NCBI RefSeq assembly: GCF_964340395.1
Contig: NC_135570.1
Coordinates: forward strand, 7,432,822-7,496,821
Source: Glandiceps talaboti
Lineage: Eukaryota; Hemichordata; Enteropneusta; Spengelidae
DNA length: 64,000 bases
Direction: 5' to 3'
Part shown: in pieces, positions 35,901 to 47,874 of the stretch
How the letters are laid out: every line of letters begins with the position of its first letter
Position numbering within the stretch: position 1 is the stretch's first letter
Made by a program: the position numbers and the translations under genes
Notes under the pieces: generated by a model
Told to the model about the DNA's origin: nothing
Database searches by the model: none
What the model saw: the letters and a program-made list of their open reading frames with translations, nothing else

Positions 35901-38900
35901 ATTTCAGATCGGCAGCTGATTGGGACTGTTTGTCGGGTAAAAACGATCGACTTATTACGTAAGAGATGAAAAAATGTCAGTTTCTTTTGTATTGTCAACA
36001 GCAACAGGTGTCCATGGCCCAAGTAAATCGTATTTTCAAAGTTTTTATTGCACAAACATAAAAGTTAGGAGGGATTTTTGATAAGTTTAGATAAATATAT
36101 ATCTGCGATGGGAAACTATTCAATGAAAGTGTCTAGAGTGAGTGATGGGTTAGGACACACAATTTAAAACAGCTTGAAAGAGCTACCGATCTGAAATATT
36201 GACTCAGGATGATGGTACGCCTCGATGCGGCGCCCTCACACACCACTCACTCTAGACCCGTTTTATAAAATCCTCAAAAAGTTTATTCATGAGGCTACGA
36301 AACTCAAAATTACGGGTATCAGATAGCATCACAGACAAGATAGAAACATAACAAGAATTGCTATTAGGCCTAGGTGTTATTAGGGGGACTACAAGCTCGG
36401 TAATCGTCTCTGGTAGTTTGCAAGGATTTCTTTTGTGCAAACAAGGGCCGAAGGTTACCGAGAATTCCGTGATTTGCTCTTCGGGAATCATCGGCGTTGC
36501 ATGCTGTGACAAAGCAAAGACCGATGGTTCCCGAAGAGCAAAAAGGAGCAAATCACGGAATTGTCGGTAACGTTCGGCCCTTGTTTGAACAAAAGAAACT
36601 TTTGCAAACTACTAAAGCTGATTACCGAGCTTGTAATGCCCCTATTAACATTTCGACACCATACACGTTAATGTCTTGCTTCTCTCTTGCCTGTGGTGTT
36701 ATCTGATACCCGAAATTTTGTGTTTCATAACCTCATGAATAATTTTTTGGGAAATTTTTAAAGACTCCTCAGGATTAGAGATGATGTGTGACAGTGAGGG
36801 CGCCTGATCCTAGGTACTGAGTCAATATTTCAGATCGGCAGCTGATTGGGACTGTTTGTCGGGTAAAAACGATCGACTTATTACGTAAGAGATGAAAAAA
36901 TGTCAGTTTCTTTTGTATTGTCAACAGCAACAGGTGTCCATGGCCCAAATAAATCGTATTTTCAAAGTTTTTATTGCAGAAACATAAAAGTTAGGAGGGA
37001 TTTTTGATAAGTTAAGATAAATATATATCTGCGATGGGAAACTATTCAATGAAAGTGTCTAGAGTGAGTGATGTGTTAGGACACACAATTTAAAACAGCT
37101 TGAACGAGCTACCGATCTGAAATATTGACTCAGGATGATGGTACGCCTCGATGCGGCGCCCTCACACACCACTCACTCTAGACCCGTTTTATAAAATCCT
37201 CAAAAAGTTTATTCATGAGGCTACGAAACTCAAAATTACGGGTATCAGATAGCATCACAGACAAGATAGAAACATAACAAGAATTGCTATTAGGCCTAGG
37301 TGTTATTAGGGGGACTACAAGCTCGGTAATCGTCTCTGGTAGTTTGCAAGGATTTCTTTTGTGCAAACAAGGGCCGAAGGTTACCGAGAATTCCGTGATT
37401 TGCTCTTCGGGAATCATCGGCGTTGCATGCTGTGACAAAGCAAAGACCGATGGTTCCCGAAGAGCAAAAAGGAGCAAATCACGGAATTGTCGGTAACGTT
37501 CGGCCCTTGTTTGAACAAAAGAAACTTTTGCAAACTACTAAAGCTGATTACCGAGCTTGTAATGCCCCTATTAACATTTCGACACCATACACGTTAATGT
37601 CTTGCTTCTCTCTTGCCTGTGGTGTTATCTGATACTCGAAATTTTGTGTTTTATAGCCTCATGAATAATTTTTTGGGAAATTTTTAAAGACTCCTCAGGA
37701 TTAGAGATGATGTGTGACAGTGAGGGCGCCTGATCCTAGGTACTGAGTCAATATTTCAGATCGGCAGCTGATTGGGACTGTTTGTCGGGTAAAAACGATC
37801 GACTTATTACGTAAGAGATGAAAAAATGTCAGTTTCTTTTGTATTGTCAACAGCAACAGGTGTCCATGGCCCAAGTAAATCGTATTTTCAAAGTTTTTAT
37901 TGCACAAACATAAAAGTTAGGAGGGATTTTTGATAAGTTTAGATAAATATATATCTGCGATGGGAAACTATTCAATGAAAGTGTCTAGAGTGAGTGATGG
38001 GTTAGGACACACAATTTAAAACAGCTTGAAAGAGCTACCGATCTGAAATATTGACTCAGGATGATGGTACGCCTCGATGCGGCGCCCTCACACACCACTC
38101 ACTCTAGACCCGTTTTATAAAATCCTCAAAAAGTTTATTCATGAGGCTACGAAACTCAAAATTACGGGTATCAGATAGCATCACAGACAAGATAGAAACA
38201 TAACAAGAATTGCTATTAGGCCTAGGTGTTATTAGGGGGACTACAAGCTCGGTAATCGTCTCTGGTAGTTTGCAAGGATTTCTTTTGTGCAAACAAGGGC
38301 CGAAGGTTACCGAGAATTCCGTGATTTGCTCTTCGGGAATCATCGGCGTTGCATGCTGTGACAAAGCAAAGACCGATGGTTCCCGAAGAGCAAAAAGGAG
38401 CAAATCACGGAATTGTCGGTAACGTTCGGCCCTTGTTTGAACAAAAGAAACTTTTGCAAACTACTAAAGCTGATTACCGAGCTTGTAATGCCCCTATTAA
38501 CATTTCGACACCATACACGTTAATGTCTTGCTTCTCTCTTGCCTGTGGTGTTATCTGATACCCGAAATTTTGTGTTTCATAACCTCATGAATAATTTTTT
38601 GGGAAATTTTTAAAGACTCCTCAGGATTAGAGATGATGTGTGACAGTGAGGGCGCCTGATCCTAGGTACTGAGTCAATATTTCAGATCGGCAGCTGATTG
38701 GGACTGTTTGTCGGGTAAAAACGATCGACTTATTACGTAAGAGATGAAAAAATGTCAGTTTCTTTTGTATTGTCAACAGCAACAGGTGTCCATGGCCCAA
38801 ATAAATCGTATTTTCAAAGTTTTTATTGCAGAAACATAAAAGTTAGGAGGGATTTTTGATAAGTTAAGATAAATATATATCTGCGATGGGAAACTATTCA

Positions 38901-41900
38901 ATGAAAGTGTCTAGAGTGAGTGATGTGTTAGGACACACAATTTAAAACAGCTTGAACGAGCTACCGATCTGAAATATTGACTCAGGATGATGGTACGCCT
39001 CGATGCGGCGCCCTCACACACCACTCACTCTAGACCCGTTTTATAAAATCCTCAAAAAGTTTATTCATGAGGCTACGAAACTCAAAATTACGGGTATCAG
39101 ATAGCATCACAGACAAGATAGAAACATAACAAGAATTGCTATTAGGCCTAGGTGTTATTAGGGGGACTACAAGCTCGGTAATCGTCTCTGGTAGTTTGCA
39201 AGGATTTCTTTTGTGCAAACAAGGGCCGAAGGTTACCGAGAATTCCGTGATTTGCTCTTCGGGAATCATCGGCGTTGCATGCTGTGACAAAGCAAAGACC
39301 GATGGTTCCCGAAGAGCAAAAAGGAGCAAATCACGGAATTGTCGGTAACGTTCGGCCCTTGTTTGAACAAAAGAAACTTTTGCAAACTACTAAAGCTGAT
39401 TACCGAGCTTGTAATGCCCCTATTAACATTTCGACACCATACACGTTAATGTCTTGCTTCTCTCTTGCCTGTGGTGTTATCTGATACCCGAAATTTTGTG
39501 TTTCATAACCTCATGAATAATTTTTTGGGAAATTTTTAAAGACTCCTCAGGATTAGAGATGATGTGTGACAGTGAGGGCGCCTGATCCTAGGTACTGAGT
39601 CAATATTTCAGATCGGCAGCTGATTGGGACTGTTTGTCGGGTAAAAACGATCGACTTATTACGTAAGAGATGAAAAAATGTCAGTTTCTTTTGTATTGTC
39701 AACAGCAACAGGTGTCCATGGCCCAAGTAAATCGTATTTTCAAAGTTTTTATTGCAGAAACATAAAAGTTAGGAGGGATTTTTGATAAGTTAAGATAAAT
39801 ATATATCTGCGATGGGAAACTATTCAATGAAAGTGTCTAGAGTGAGTGATGTGTTAGGACACACAATTTAAAACAGCTTGAACGAGCTACCGATCTGAAA
39901 TATTGACTCAGGATGATGGTACGCCTCGATGCGGCGCCCTCACACACCACTCACTCTAGACCCGTTTTATAAAATCCTCAAAAAGTTTATTCATGAGGCT
40001 ACGAAACTCAAAATTACGGGTATCAGATAGCATCACAGACAAGATAGAAACATAACAAGAATTGCTATTAGACCTAGGTGTTATTAGGGGGACTACAAGC
40101 TCGGTAATCGTCTCTGGTAGTTTGCAAGGATTTCTTTTGTGCAAACAAGGGCCGAAGGTTACCGAGAATTCCGTGATTTGCTCTTCGGGAATCATCGGCG
40201 TTGCATGCTGTGACAAAGCAAAGACCGATGGTTCCCGAAGAGCAAAAAGGAGCAAATCACGGAATTGTCGGTAACGTTCGGCCCTTGTTTGAACAAAAGA
40301 AACTTTTGCAAACTACTAAAGCTGATTACCGAGCTTGTAATGCCCCTATTAACATTTCGACACCATACACGTTAATGTCTTGCTTCTCTCTTGCCTGTGG
40401 TGTTATCTGATACTCGAAATTTTGTGTTTTATAGCCTCATGAATAATTTTTTGGGAAATTTTTAAAGACTCCTCAGGATTAGAGATGATGTGTGACAGTG
40501 AGGGCGCCTGATCCTAGGTACTGAGTCAATATTTCAGATCGGCAGCTGATTGGGACTGTTTGTCGGGTAAAAACGATCGACTTATTACGTAAGAGATGAA
40601 AAAATGTCAGTTTCTTTTGTATTGTCAACAGCAACAGGTGTCCATGGCCCAAATAAATCGTATTTTCAAAGTTTTTATTGCAGAAACATAAAAGTTAGGA
40701 GGGATTTTTGATAAGTTAAGATAAATATATATCTGCGATGGGAAACTATTCAATGAAAGTGTCTAGAGTGAGTGATGTGTTAGGACACACAATTTAAAAC
40801 AGCTTGAACGAGCTACCGATCTGAAATATTGACTCAGGATGATGGTACGCCTCGATGCGGCGCCCTCACACACCACTCACTCTAGACCCGTTTTATAAAA
40901 TCCTCAAAAAGTTTATTCATGAGGCTACGAAACTCAAAATTACGGGTATCAGATAGCATCACAGACAAGATAGAAACATAACAAGAATTGCTATTAGGCC
41001 TAGGTGTTATTAGGGGGACTACAAGCTCGGTAATCGTCTCTGGTAGTTTGCAAGGATTTCTTTTGTGCAAACAAGGGCCGAAGGTTACCGAGAATTCCGT
41101 GATTTGCTCTTCGGGGATCATCGGCGTTGCATGCTGTGACAAAGCAAAGACCGATGGTTCCCGAAGAGCAAAAAGGAGCAAATCACGGAATTGTCGGTAA
41201 CGTTCGGCCCTTGTTTGAACAAAAGAAACTTTTGCAAACTACTAAAGCTGATTACCGAGCTTGTAATGCCCCTATTAACATTTCGACACCATACACGTTA
41301 ATGTCTTGCTTCTCTCTTGCCTGTGGTGTTATCTGATACCCGAAATTTTGTGTTTCATAACCTCATGAATAATTTTTTGGGAAATTTTTAAAGACTCCTC
41401 AGGATTAGAGATGATGTGTGACAGTGAGGGCGCCTGATCCTAGGTACTGAGTCAATATTTCAGATCGGCAGTTGATTGGGACTGTTTGTCGGGTAAAAAC
41501 GATCGACTTATTACGTAAGAGATGAAAAAATGTCAGTTTCTTTTGTATTGTCAACAGCAACAGGTGTCCATGGCCCAAGTAAATCGTATTTTCAAAGTTT
41601 TTATTGCAGAAACATAAAAGTTAGGAGGGATTTTTGATACGTTAAGATAAATATATATCTGCGATGGGAAACTATTCAATGAAAGTGTCTAGAGTGAGTG
41701 ATGTGTTAGGACACACAATTTAAAACAGCTTGAACGAGCTACCGATCTGAAATATTGACTCAGGATGATGGTACGCCTCGATGCGGCGCCCTCACACACC
41801 ACTCACTCTAGACCCGTTTTATAAAATCCTCAAAAGGTTTATTCATGAGGCTACGAAACTCAAAATTACGGGTATCAGATAGCATCACAGACAAGATAGA

Positions 41901-42573
41901 AACATAACAAGAATTGCTATTAGGCCTAGGTGTTATTAGGGGGACTACAAGCTCGGTAATCGTCTCTGGTAGTTTGCAAGGATTTCTTTTGTGCAAACAA
42001 GGGCCGAAGGTTACCGAGAATTCCGTGATTTGCTCTTCGGGAATCATCGGCGTTGCATGCTGTGACAAAGCAAAGACCGATGGTTCCCGAAGAGCAAAAA
42101 GGAGCAAATCACGGAATTGTCGGTAACGTTCGGCCCTTGTTTGAACAAAAGAAACTTTTGCAAACTACTAAAGCTGATTACCGAGCTTGTAATGCCCCTG
42201 TTAACATTTCGACACCATACACGTTAATGTCTTGCTTCTCTCTTGCCTGTGGTGTTATCTGATACTCGAAATTTTGTGTTTCATAGCCTCATGAATAATT
42301 TTTTGGGAAATTTTTAAAGACTCCTCAGGATTAGAGATGATGTGTGACAGTGAGGGCGCCTGATCCTAGGTACTGAGTCAATATTTCAGATCGGCAGCTG
42401 ATTGGGACTGTTTGTCGGGTAAAAACGATCGACTTATTACGTAAGAGATGAAAAAATGTCAGTTTCTTTTGTATTGTCAACAGCAACAGGTGTCCATGGC
42501 CCAAGTAAATCGTATTTTGAAAGTTTTTATTGCAGAAACATAAAATTTAGGAGGGATTTTTGATAAGTTAAGG
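32915..42573. repeat. tandem array of about 10 copies of a 926-bp doubly palindromic unit
   Basis: Equivalent points recur every 926 bp (34765, 35691, 36617, 37543, 38469, 39395, 40321, 41247, 42173); the first unit is 3-5 bp shorter. Copies differ by only a few bases. Each unit is two adjacent inverted repeats. P2 (first copy 33002-33549, 548 bp) is bounded by CTGATACCC / GGGTATCAG with arms of roughly 150 bp and an AT-rich loop. P1 (33550-33924, about 375 bp) is an almost uninterrupted dyad centred near 33731. A third, nested palindrome bounded by TCTAGAGTGAGTGATG / CACTCACTCTAGA lies inside P2 (33359-33483). Short open frames of 69-99 codons recur in every unit on both strands; they are reflections of the palindrome, and copy-to-copy changes alter amino acids freely, so I do not call them genes. 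Confidence 0.95.
33002..33549. mobile_element. P2 foldback element within the 926-bp unit (first copy)
   Basis: Terminal inverted repeat starts CTGATACCCG on both ends and extends through CATGAATAA; further matching blocks (TGAGGGCGCC and a 20-bp block around CAATATTTCAGATCGG) lie in both arms. A diverged 280-bp relative outside the array (42668-42947) shares the same ends. No transposase is encoded. Consistent with a non-autonomous foldback DNA transposon. Confidence 0.65.
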
Positions 42574-42667
42574 ATCACAGACAAGATAGAAACATAACAA
42601 GAATTGCTATTAGGCCTAGGTGTTATTATTAATTAAGGGGGACTACAAGCTCGATAATCGTCTCTAA
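42574..42667. repeat. truncated, rearranged last unit of the 926-bp array
   Basis: After GATAAGTTAAG the sequence jumps to the block beginning ATCACAGACAAGATAG that normally lies much further along the unit, so several hundred bases are missing. The piece also has a small insertion (ATTAATTA, near 42630). This marks the array's right edge. Confidence 0.7.
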
Positions 42668-42947
42668 CTGATACCCGTAATTTTGAGTTTCATAGCTTCA
42701 TGAATAATTTTTTTAATAAAATTTAAAACTAGTCTAGAATGAGTGATGTGTGAGAGCGCCACATCACGGCGTACCATACAAACAGCTGTCACTATCTCGC
42801 GATCTGACGTGATGCCACGATCAAACCATCTCAAGTATGGTGTATACCGTGCTGCAGTGTCTCGCACACATCACTCACTCGAGACACATTTTAAATTTTA
42901 AATTTTTTTATTCATGAGGCTATGAAACTCAAAATTATGGTTATCAG
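42668..42947. mobile_element. 280-bp foldback MITE, diverged relative of P2
   Basis: Inverted termini CTGATACCCGTAATTTTGAG and its complement near 42947, followed inward by GAGTGATGTGTGAGAGCGCC in one arm and its inverted equivalent in the other. It matches the ends and subterminal blocks of P2 but has a shorter, different centre. A (CA)n/(TA)n run follows at 42960. Confidence 0.65.
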
Positions 42948-42960
42948 ATAGCAACACAGG

Positions 42961-43780
42961 CACACACACACACATATATATACATGGAAATTCAAACTGA
43001 CATAAACTTAGTAAAATTGACAAAAAAAAACTTTATTTCAATAACTTATCAATAGAAATAAGAATATGGCTATTAAAGAAAAACATAGTACAATTCCTAT
43101 CTAATGCCAACTACAATAAAATAATATGTGTCTATAACTAATAGTTTAGATGTGAACTACACATAAAATCATTTCTTGCCTGCCTCCAAACCAAAGTAGA
43201 AAAATATACAATAATGGAAAGGAGAAAAGTAGGATTTCATGTCTAGTGTCATACTGTATTATTGATACAAGAGTGTCACATTCCTGTTTGCTATATTTCA
43301 CCATGTGAGGGCGCTGTATAGGGGATGTAACCATCAAATTTCAGCGTGACAGAGAAACCTTATATACCTGGATATTCACTGTTTGTCAGTTCTGACCCCA
43401 GATGGAATACTAGCTCTGTTATGTCTGTATAATAAAAATGGATCTAGAAATCCTCTGTTTTATACAGAGAATGTAAGATATGTCCACACCCCTCACCTTA
43501 CAGACTAACAGAGACAGAGAGAAAAGACTTTATAGTGTCTATAAATTGGGTTTCTGTTACAGTTACTACCTCTTGGAGGGAAGCCCTCATATGGCAAAAT
43601 GTAGTGACAGCACTAGAGTATTGTTCATTTTGAAAAATTACTTTTATCACATGAACTTAAAAAGTCTGGCACAAAATAAAAGTGAGATAACCAAACTTTG
43701 ACAGTTTCCTACTTGTTGTGTTTGGCAGACTGATAAATGGCGACTTAAAAATCTTGACACCCGGCAATATATACAATTCA
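42961..43780. other. no gene seen
   Basis: AT-rich DNA right of the 926-bp array; starts with a (CA)/(TA) run and has no coding signal. Confidence 0.5.
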
Positions 43781-43950
43781 TTTTCCCGCTAATTTTCTAG
43801 CAGACTATCAAAACGATTTCTATACGTTTCATTTCCCGCTGATTTTCAGGCAGACTATCAAAACAATTTCAATGCATTTCATTTTCCTGCTAATTTTCTA
43901 GCAGACTATCAAAACAATGTCAATACGCTTCATTTTCCCACTAGCAGACA
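43781..43950. repeat. 50-51 bp tandem repeat, about 3 copies
   Basis: The block GCAGACTATCAAAAC followed by ATTTC and a CATTTTCCCGCT segment recurs at 43801, 43851 and 43902. Confidence 0.8.
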
Positions 43951-44047
43951 ATCATGATAAAAAACATTTTTTGTGCAAATTTATACAAAGACCAATATTC
44001 AACATTTCTTTTTAAAAAAAAAAAATGTCCCGCCTTCTTCGAGAGAC

Positions 44048-44116
44048 GGTTAATAAGGAGTTAAAATTGGACCCCCTATCACAGTTAATAAGGAGTTGAA
44101 ATTGGACCCCCTATTT
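44048..44116. repeat. 35-bp tandem duplication
   Basis: GTTAATAAGGAGTTAAAATT followed by GGACCCCCTAT occurs twice in a row with one change (TTAAAA to TTGAAA). Confidence 0.85.
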
Positions 44117-44516
44117 TCCTAATTATAAAACTACGACCTAATGGTTTAAATGTAATCACAGTGTGGGTTATGGTTTTTTGTTTGTTTTTTGAACACATCT
44201 TAAAAACAAATTGTAAAAGATTTTGATGAGGAACTTCAATATCTACTGAAAGGACCGAACCAAAATATCGCTATGAAAGGATTTTTTTCTTTAATGTGGG
44301 TGGTGTCCTCCTAAAGAAGTGGCACGGATATACAAGTTTATCTACTTTTTCCTCTAAAGCCAATTATTAAGTATTTATATATCTTGATACTCCTTTTTTC
44401 AAAATTTAATTTGGTAATTGTTGTTCAATATTATCTATGCTATCTGTTCAAATTTTCTACTGACCATTTGCAATATTGTGAAAACTAGTGACTTTTTTCC
44501 ACTACATGTAAGTAGC

Positions 44517-44532
44517 ACCCCCCCCCCCCCCA
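44517..44532. repeat. poly-C run
   Basis: About sixteen C in a row; prone to length error in assembly. Confidence 0.85.
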
Positions 44533-44920
44533 TCATGATTGTGATTGCTTGTTTTATTAACACAATGGTGACATCAATGTATTACTAATCATGATTATGC
44601 AAAGTACATACATATACACAGGTCAAAGTTGAAAGGTCATGTGACAGGTATGGTTACTATGAATGAATTTTAACTTGACAACTGATTGTTATTCGAACAA
44701 AAAGGCAGGCAGTTAACTACAATTAAAACTGAGTCTGTCTGTGTATTACGATTTGGTACATACAGTGGTCAACAAACCTACTTTTGAAATGGCATAATTT
44801 TCTTTGTACCTGAAAATAAAATGCTTGGAGAGGAGCAGTATTATGCACATACACGTAAATTGTTATTGTACGAAATGATAACATCAGTGAGCATAAAAAG
44901 AACATACCGTTCACAATCCA

Positions 44921-44998
44921 AAAATAGCGCCAATGGCATTGTAGCACAACTGTATTTGACTGTTGCTAGGCATACCTCAGTTCAGTTGCGCTAAAAAT
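44921..44998. mobile_element. short deletion derivative of the 59.6-kb dispersed repeat
   Basis: Starts AAATAGCGCCAATGGCATTG and GTAGCACAACTGTA, retains TGACTGTTGCTAGGCATA and ends CAGTTCAGTTGCGCTAA. These match the two ends of the 1-kb element with about 960 bp missing. Confidence 0.6.
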
Positions 44999-45354
44999 TA
45001 ATATTGTCATAAAATTCAACCAATTTTAAAATATAAAGACATGTCTTAAACAATTTGCAGGGGAAATTACACATTGTCAATTTTTTGTACAAAACAACAC
45101 AGCTGATGTCCTAAAAAAATGTCATGATGAAATATCATAGAACTCGACACTATCACATCTATGCGTGATACTAACGCATGTCTTTATATGGCAGAAATCT
45201 ACAAGATGTTTGTAGGAGTCTGAATGTGAGATACAGACATCAAGATGTCATTATGGAAATCAATATGTCTGTTTACCTGAAGCTGTAAAGTTCAGATGTA
45301 TCAGTCAGGTAACAAAGAAAAATGCTACCTGAGCTTTCATAAAAATCAAAATAC

Positions 45355-45690
45355 AAAAAGTCAAAGGTTATGAAAAAACTATGTCAAAGGTTACAGAACT
45401 GGGTCAAAGGAGGTTACAGAACTGGGTCAAAGGTTAAGAACAAGGTCAAAGGTTGCAAACTGGGTCAAAGGTTTAAAACAAGGTCAAAAGGGTTACGAAA
45501 ACCATGGTCAAAGGTTAAGAACAAGGTCAAAGGTTATGAAAACATGGTCAAAGGTTATGTGGAACAAGGTCAAAGGGTTACAAAAACCATGGTCAAAGGT
45601 TAAGAACAAGGTCAAAGGTTATGAAAACATGGTCAAAGGTTATGTGGAACAAGGTCAAAGGTTGTGGAAAACAAGGTCAAAGGTTATCAA
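45355..45690. repeat. minisatellite of AGGTCAAAGGTTA-like units, about 16 copies
   Basis: GGTCAAAGG recurs 16 times every 18-24 bp, with linkers such as AGAACA, ATGAAAACAT and ATGTGGAACA. A longer block of about 85 bp starting at CCATGGTCAAAGG is repeated twice (45502 and 45587). The core resembles a direct repeat of nuclear-receptor half sites with a one-base spacer. The Lys/Val/Gly-rich open frame across it is low complexity. Confidence 0.85.
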
Positions 45691-46935
45691 AAAAGACTTG
45701 ACAATATGAGCATGTACTTTAACTGTCGGTGGATGACTTTGACATGAAATGTACAACAAAAGAAGAATTTGAATATTTCGTAATTTGAATATTTGGTAAT
45801 TACCTACATTTTCAAAAGTCACATAAAAAATCTCTGAAAAGCTACTCAATTCACACAACTACAATGCTTCCAGTAAAATTATCTGGAATCCCAAGCAAAA
45901 GAGGGAACTCCAGTAAAATTTAAACAATTTCCTACATATTTTAACCTTAAATTTTGGAGGGGAACCTTGGTTGAACACCTTAGATCCATAATTAATTTCG
46001 ACTTACCTACTAAGTTTGTAAAAAAAAACACTGGAAAAGTCCAAAAACACTGGTTGGCAAATCTTCAATAAATACAGTATTATGCAAATTTACATGCCTT
46101 ATTTGTCAATTATTCGTCTCAGTAATTCATTCCAGACTACATTTTACACCAAGCCTACAATTATGCTCTCCACTTGTTCTGTGTGTGCAGTAGACTATGA
46201 TCCAACTACAGGAATTTTAAAATTTCTATCTTCTGAGAATCTTGTAAAATCTTAACTTGTCTTATAAGAAGCTTATAGTCGAGTTATTCTTAATAAAACA
46301 TTAAAGACATGTATTATAGTAAATTTGTAAATTGGTTACTGGGATTTTTTTAATGTACTTGAAAAAATCCCATTTTTTCCTCCAAACTGCCCTTAAATTG
46401 GTAATATTTACATCATCAATAAAGAAACAAAGGTCATGAACTTTTGTAGATTTGCTCAGTAAAAACACTAATTACAACATTTTACTAGCACAAACCTAGT
46501 TATTGGCAATCAGATATTAGTGACTATATCACTCAGCTGCCATCACAGTCAGCTTCGAGATATTGCTGTTTTTACTTTCATATACAGATACAGCAGTGGA
46601 AACCAAGCTATCAGCTAATTAAGATTGACACAAACTAAAAGTATTGTTACGACATGTTGATGTAATCTATGGATGGACACTGATGTAATTATACACTCAC
46701 AATAGAGTGGTGCATCAGATAACAAAATTTCCTCAAATGATGGCACATTCAATCTCATTTAATGTTTACAGTGAATGCCACCCTACTGTAAGTGTAATTA
46801 CATCAATGTCTATTTATAGTTTAATCAACATGTTTCAACAATAATTTAAGTCTATATTTATAGCCTTTAGCTTTATTACCATTGTAGTATTAATTTCAAT
46901 CCGCTCTATCATTCAAATTATATTTAAATTATCCT
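45691..46935. other. no gene seen
   Basis: AT-rich intergenic DNA between the SLC27A side and the PKG 3' end; no exons or repeats recognised. Confidence 0.5.
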
Positions 46936-47016
46936 TAGGACAGTACAATATAGTTACTTTGGAACGATAAATTGGAAACAACATACGCTTCGATCCGTCT
47001 ATATTGCACTGTCCTA
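46936..47016. mobile_element. 81-bp hairpin MITE
   Basis: TAGGACAGTACAATATAG at the left and CTATATTGCACTGTCCTA at the right pair with one mismatch around a 45-bp centre. Confidence 0.6.
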
Positions 47017-47874
47017 TTGATTCTTGGAACCATGAACAATATATTCTCTAAAATATCCTTGTTACATTATCTAAAACCGATAATTGAGAATTACAGTTAC
47101 AATAGCTGACAATAATTTCATCCACTTTAGTGAGTATTTTACAATCAAAGTGTTTTCTAAATATAACCAGTAAAAATTGTAAACCTTATATACACTAAGT
47201 AAGTCTGTCACAGACTTGTCTCAAGTTGTACAGCTTTTGAACCTGACAATAAGGCTACTAAAAATCTTGATATATTTTATAACTTTGAAAAGTTTACATA
47301 CTATTGTAGAGACTCACTAGATGCTTACCCCTACGGCTACATAAATTAAATACTTTGTTTGCCATCCTTGAATTTCCCCAAAACCTACCAGGCTGACGAG
47401 GGGTGGGGGGGGGGGACAAATAGAAAAAAATACAATGCTATCATGTCATGTAAAATCCACTTTTCTGTTGATTCTTTTTCTGTTTGTACCTAAATCTACT
47501 ACACTGGTGAAATAGAAATGTCAAAATTCAAAGTTGATTGTCTTAAACAACAATTTAGATATATGTGTAGTTATTTGAAGATATTTAGACGGTCTTTCCT
47601 TTTATAATAGTATGGAATGCGGTTTTGCGTGGAAATTTTGAGCAAAATGAAATGTGTTTGTTTTTTCTAAATCTACTGACAAACCTACCCACATGCAGAT
47701 GACAAACAAAGAATTTAATTGGTGGTGCCTAATCAAAGATGTTCTTAGAATACCCGAGTTTATCACTTTCACTATTTCTGAGAATGTTTGTATTATGGTT
47801 AATATTTGTACAACCCATAACACCAAAGTAAAGCGTTTTCTGTATGTACCATAATCATTTATAGCATCCATATC

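Noticed and set aside
33479-42262. A 99-codon minus-strand frame and 69/70-codon plus-strand frames recurring every 926 bp, suggesting a tandem gene family
   Set aside because: The frames overlap each other inside palindromic DNA, differences between copies change amino acids freely, and there is no promoter, splice site or known domain.
32915-42573. CRISPR-like array
   Set aside because: Units are about 926 bp, near-identical and palindromic with no unique spacers, in an animal genome.
44723-44947. Minus-strand frame ending in a GTATGT-like donor near 44908
   Set aside because: It overlaps the 78-bp repeat derivative and resembles no protein; the donor is probably chance.
45370-45603. 77-codon Lys-Val-Gly-rich frame
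   Set aside because: Produced by the GGTCAAAGG minisatellite.
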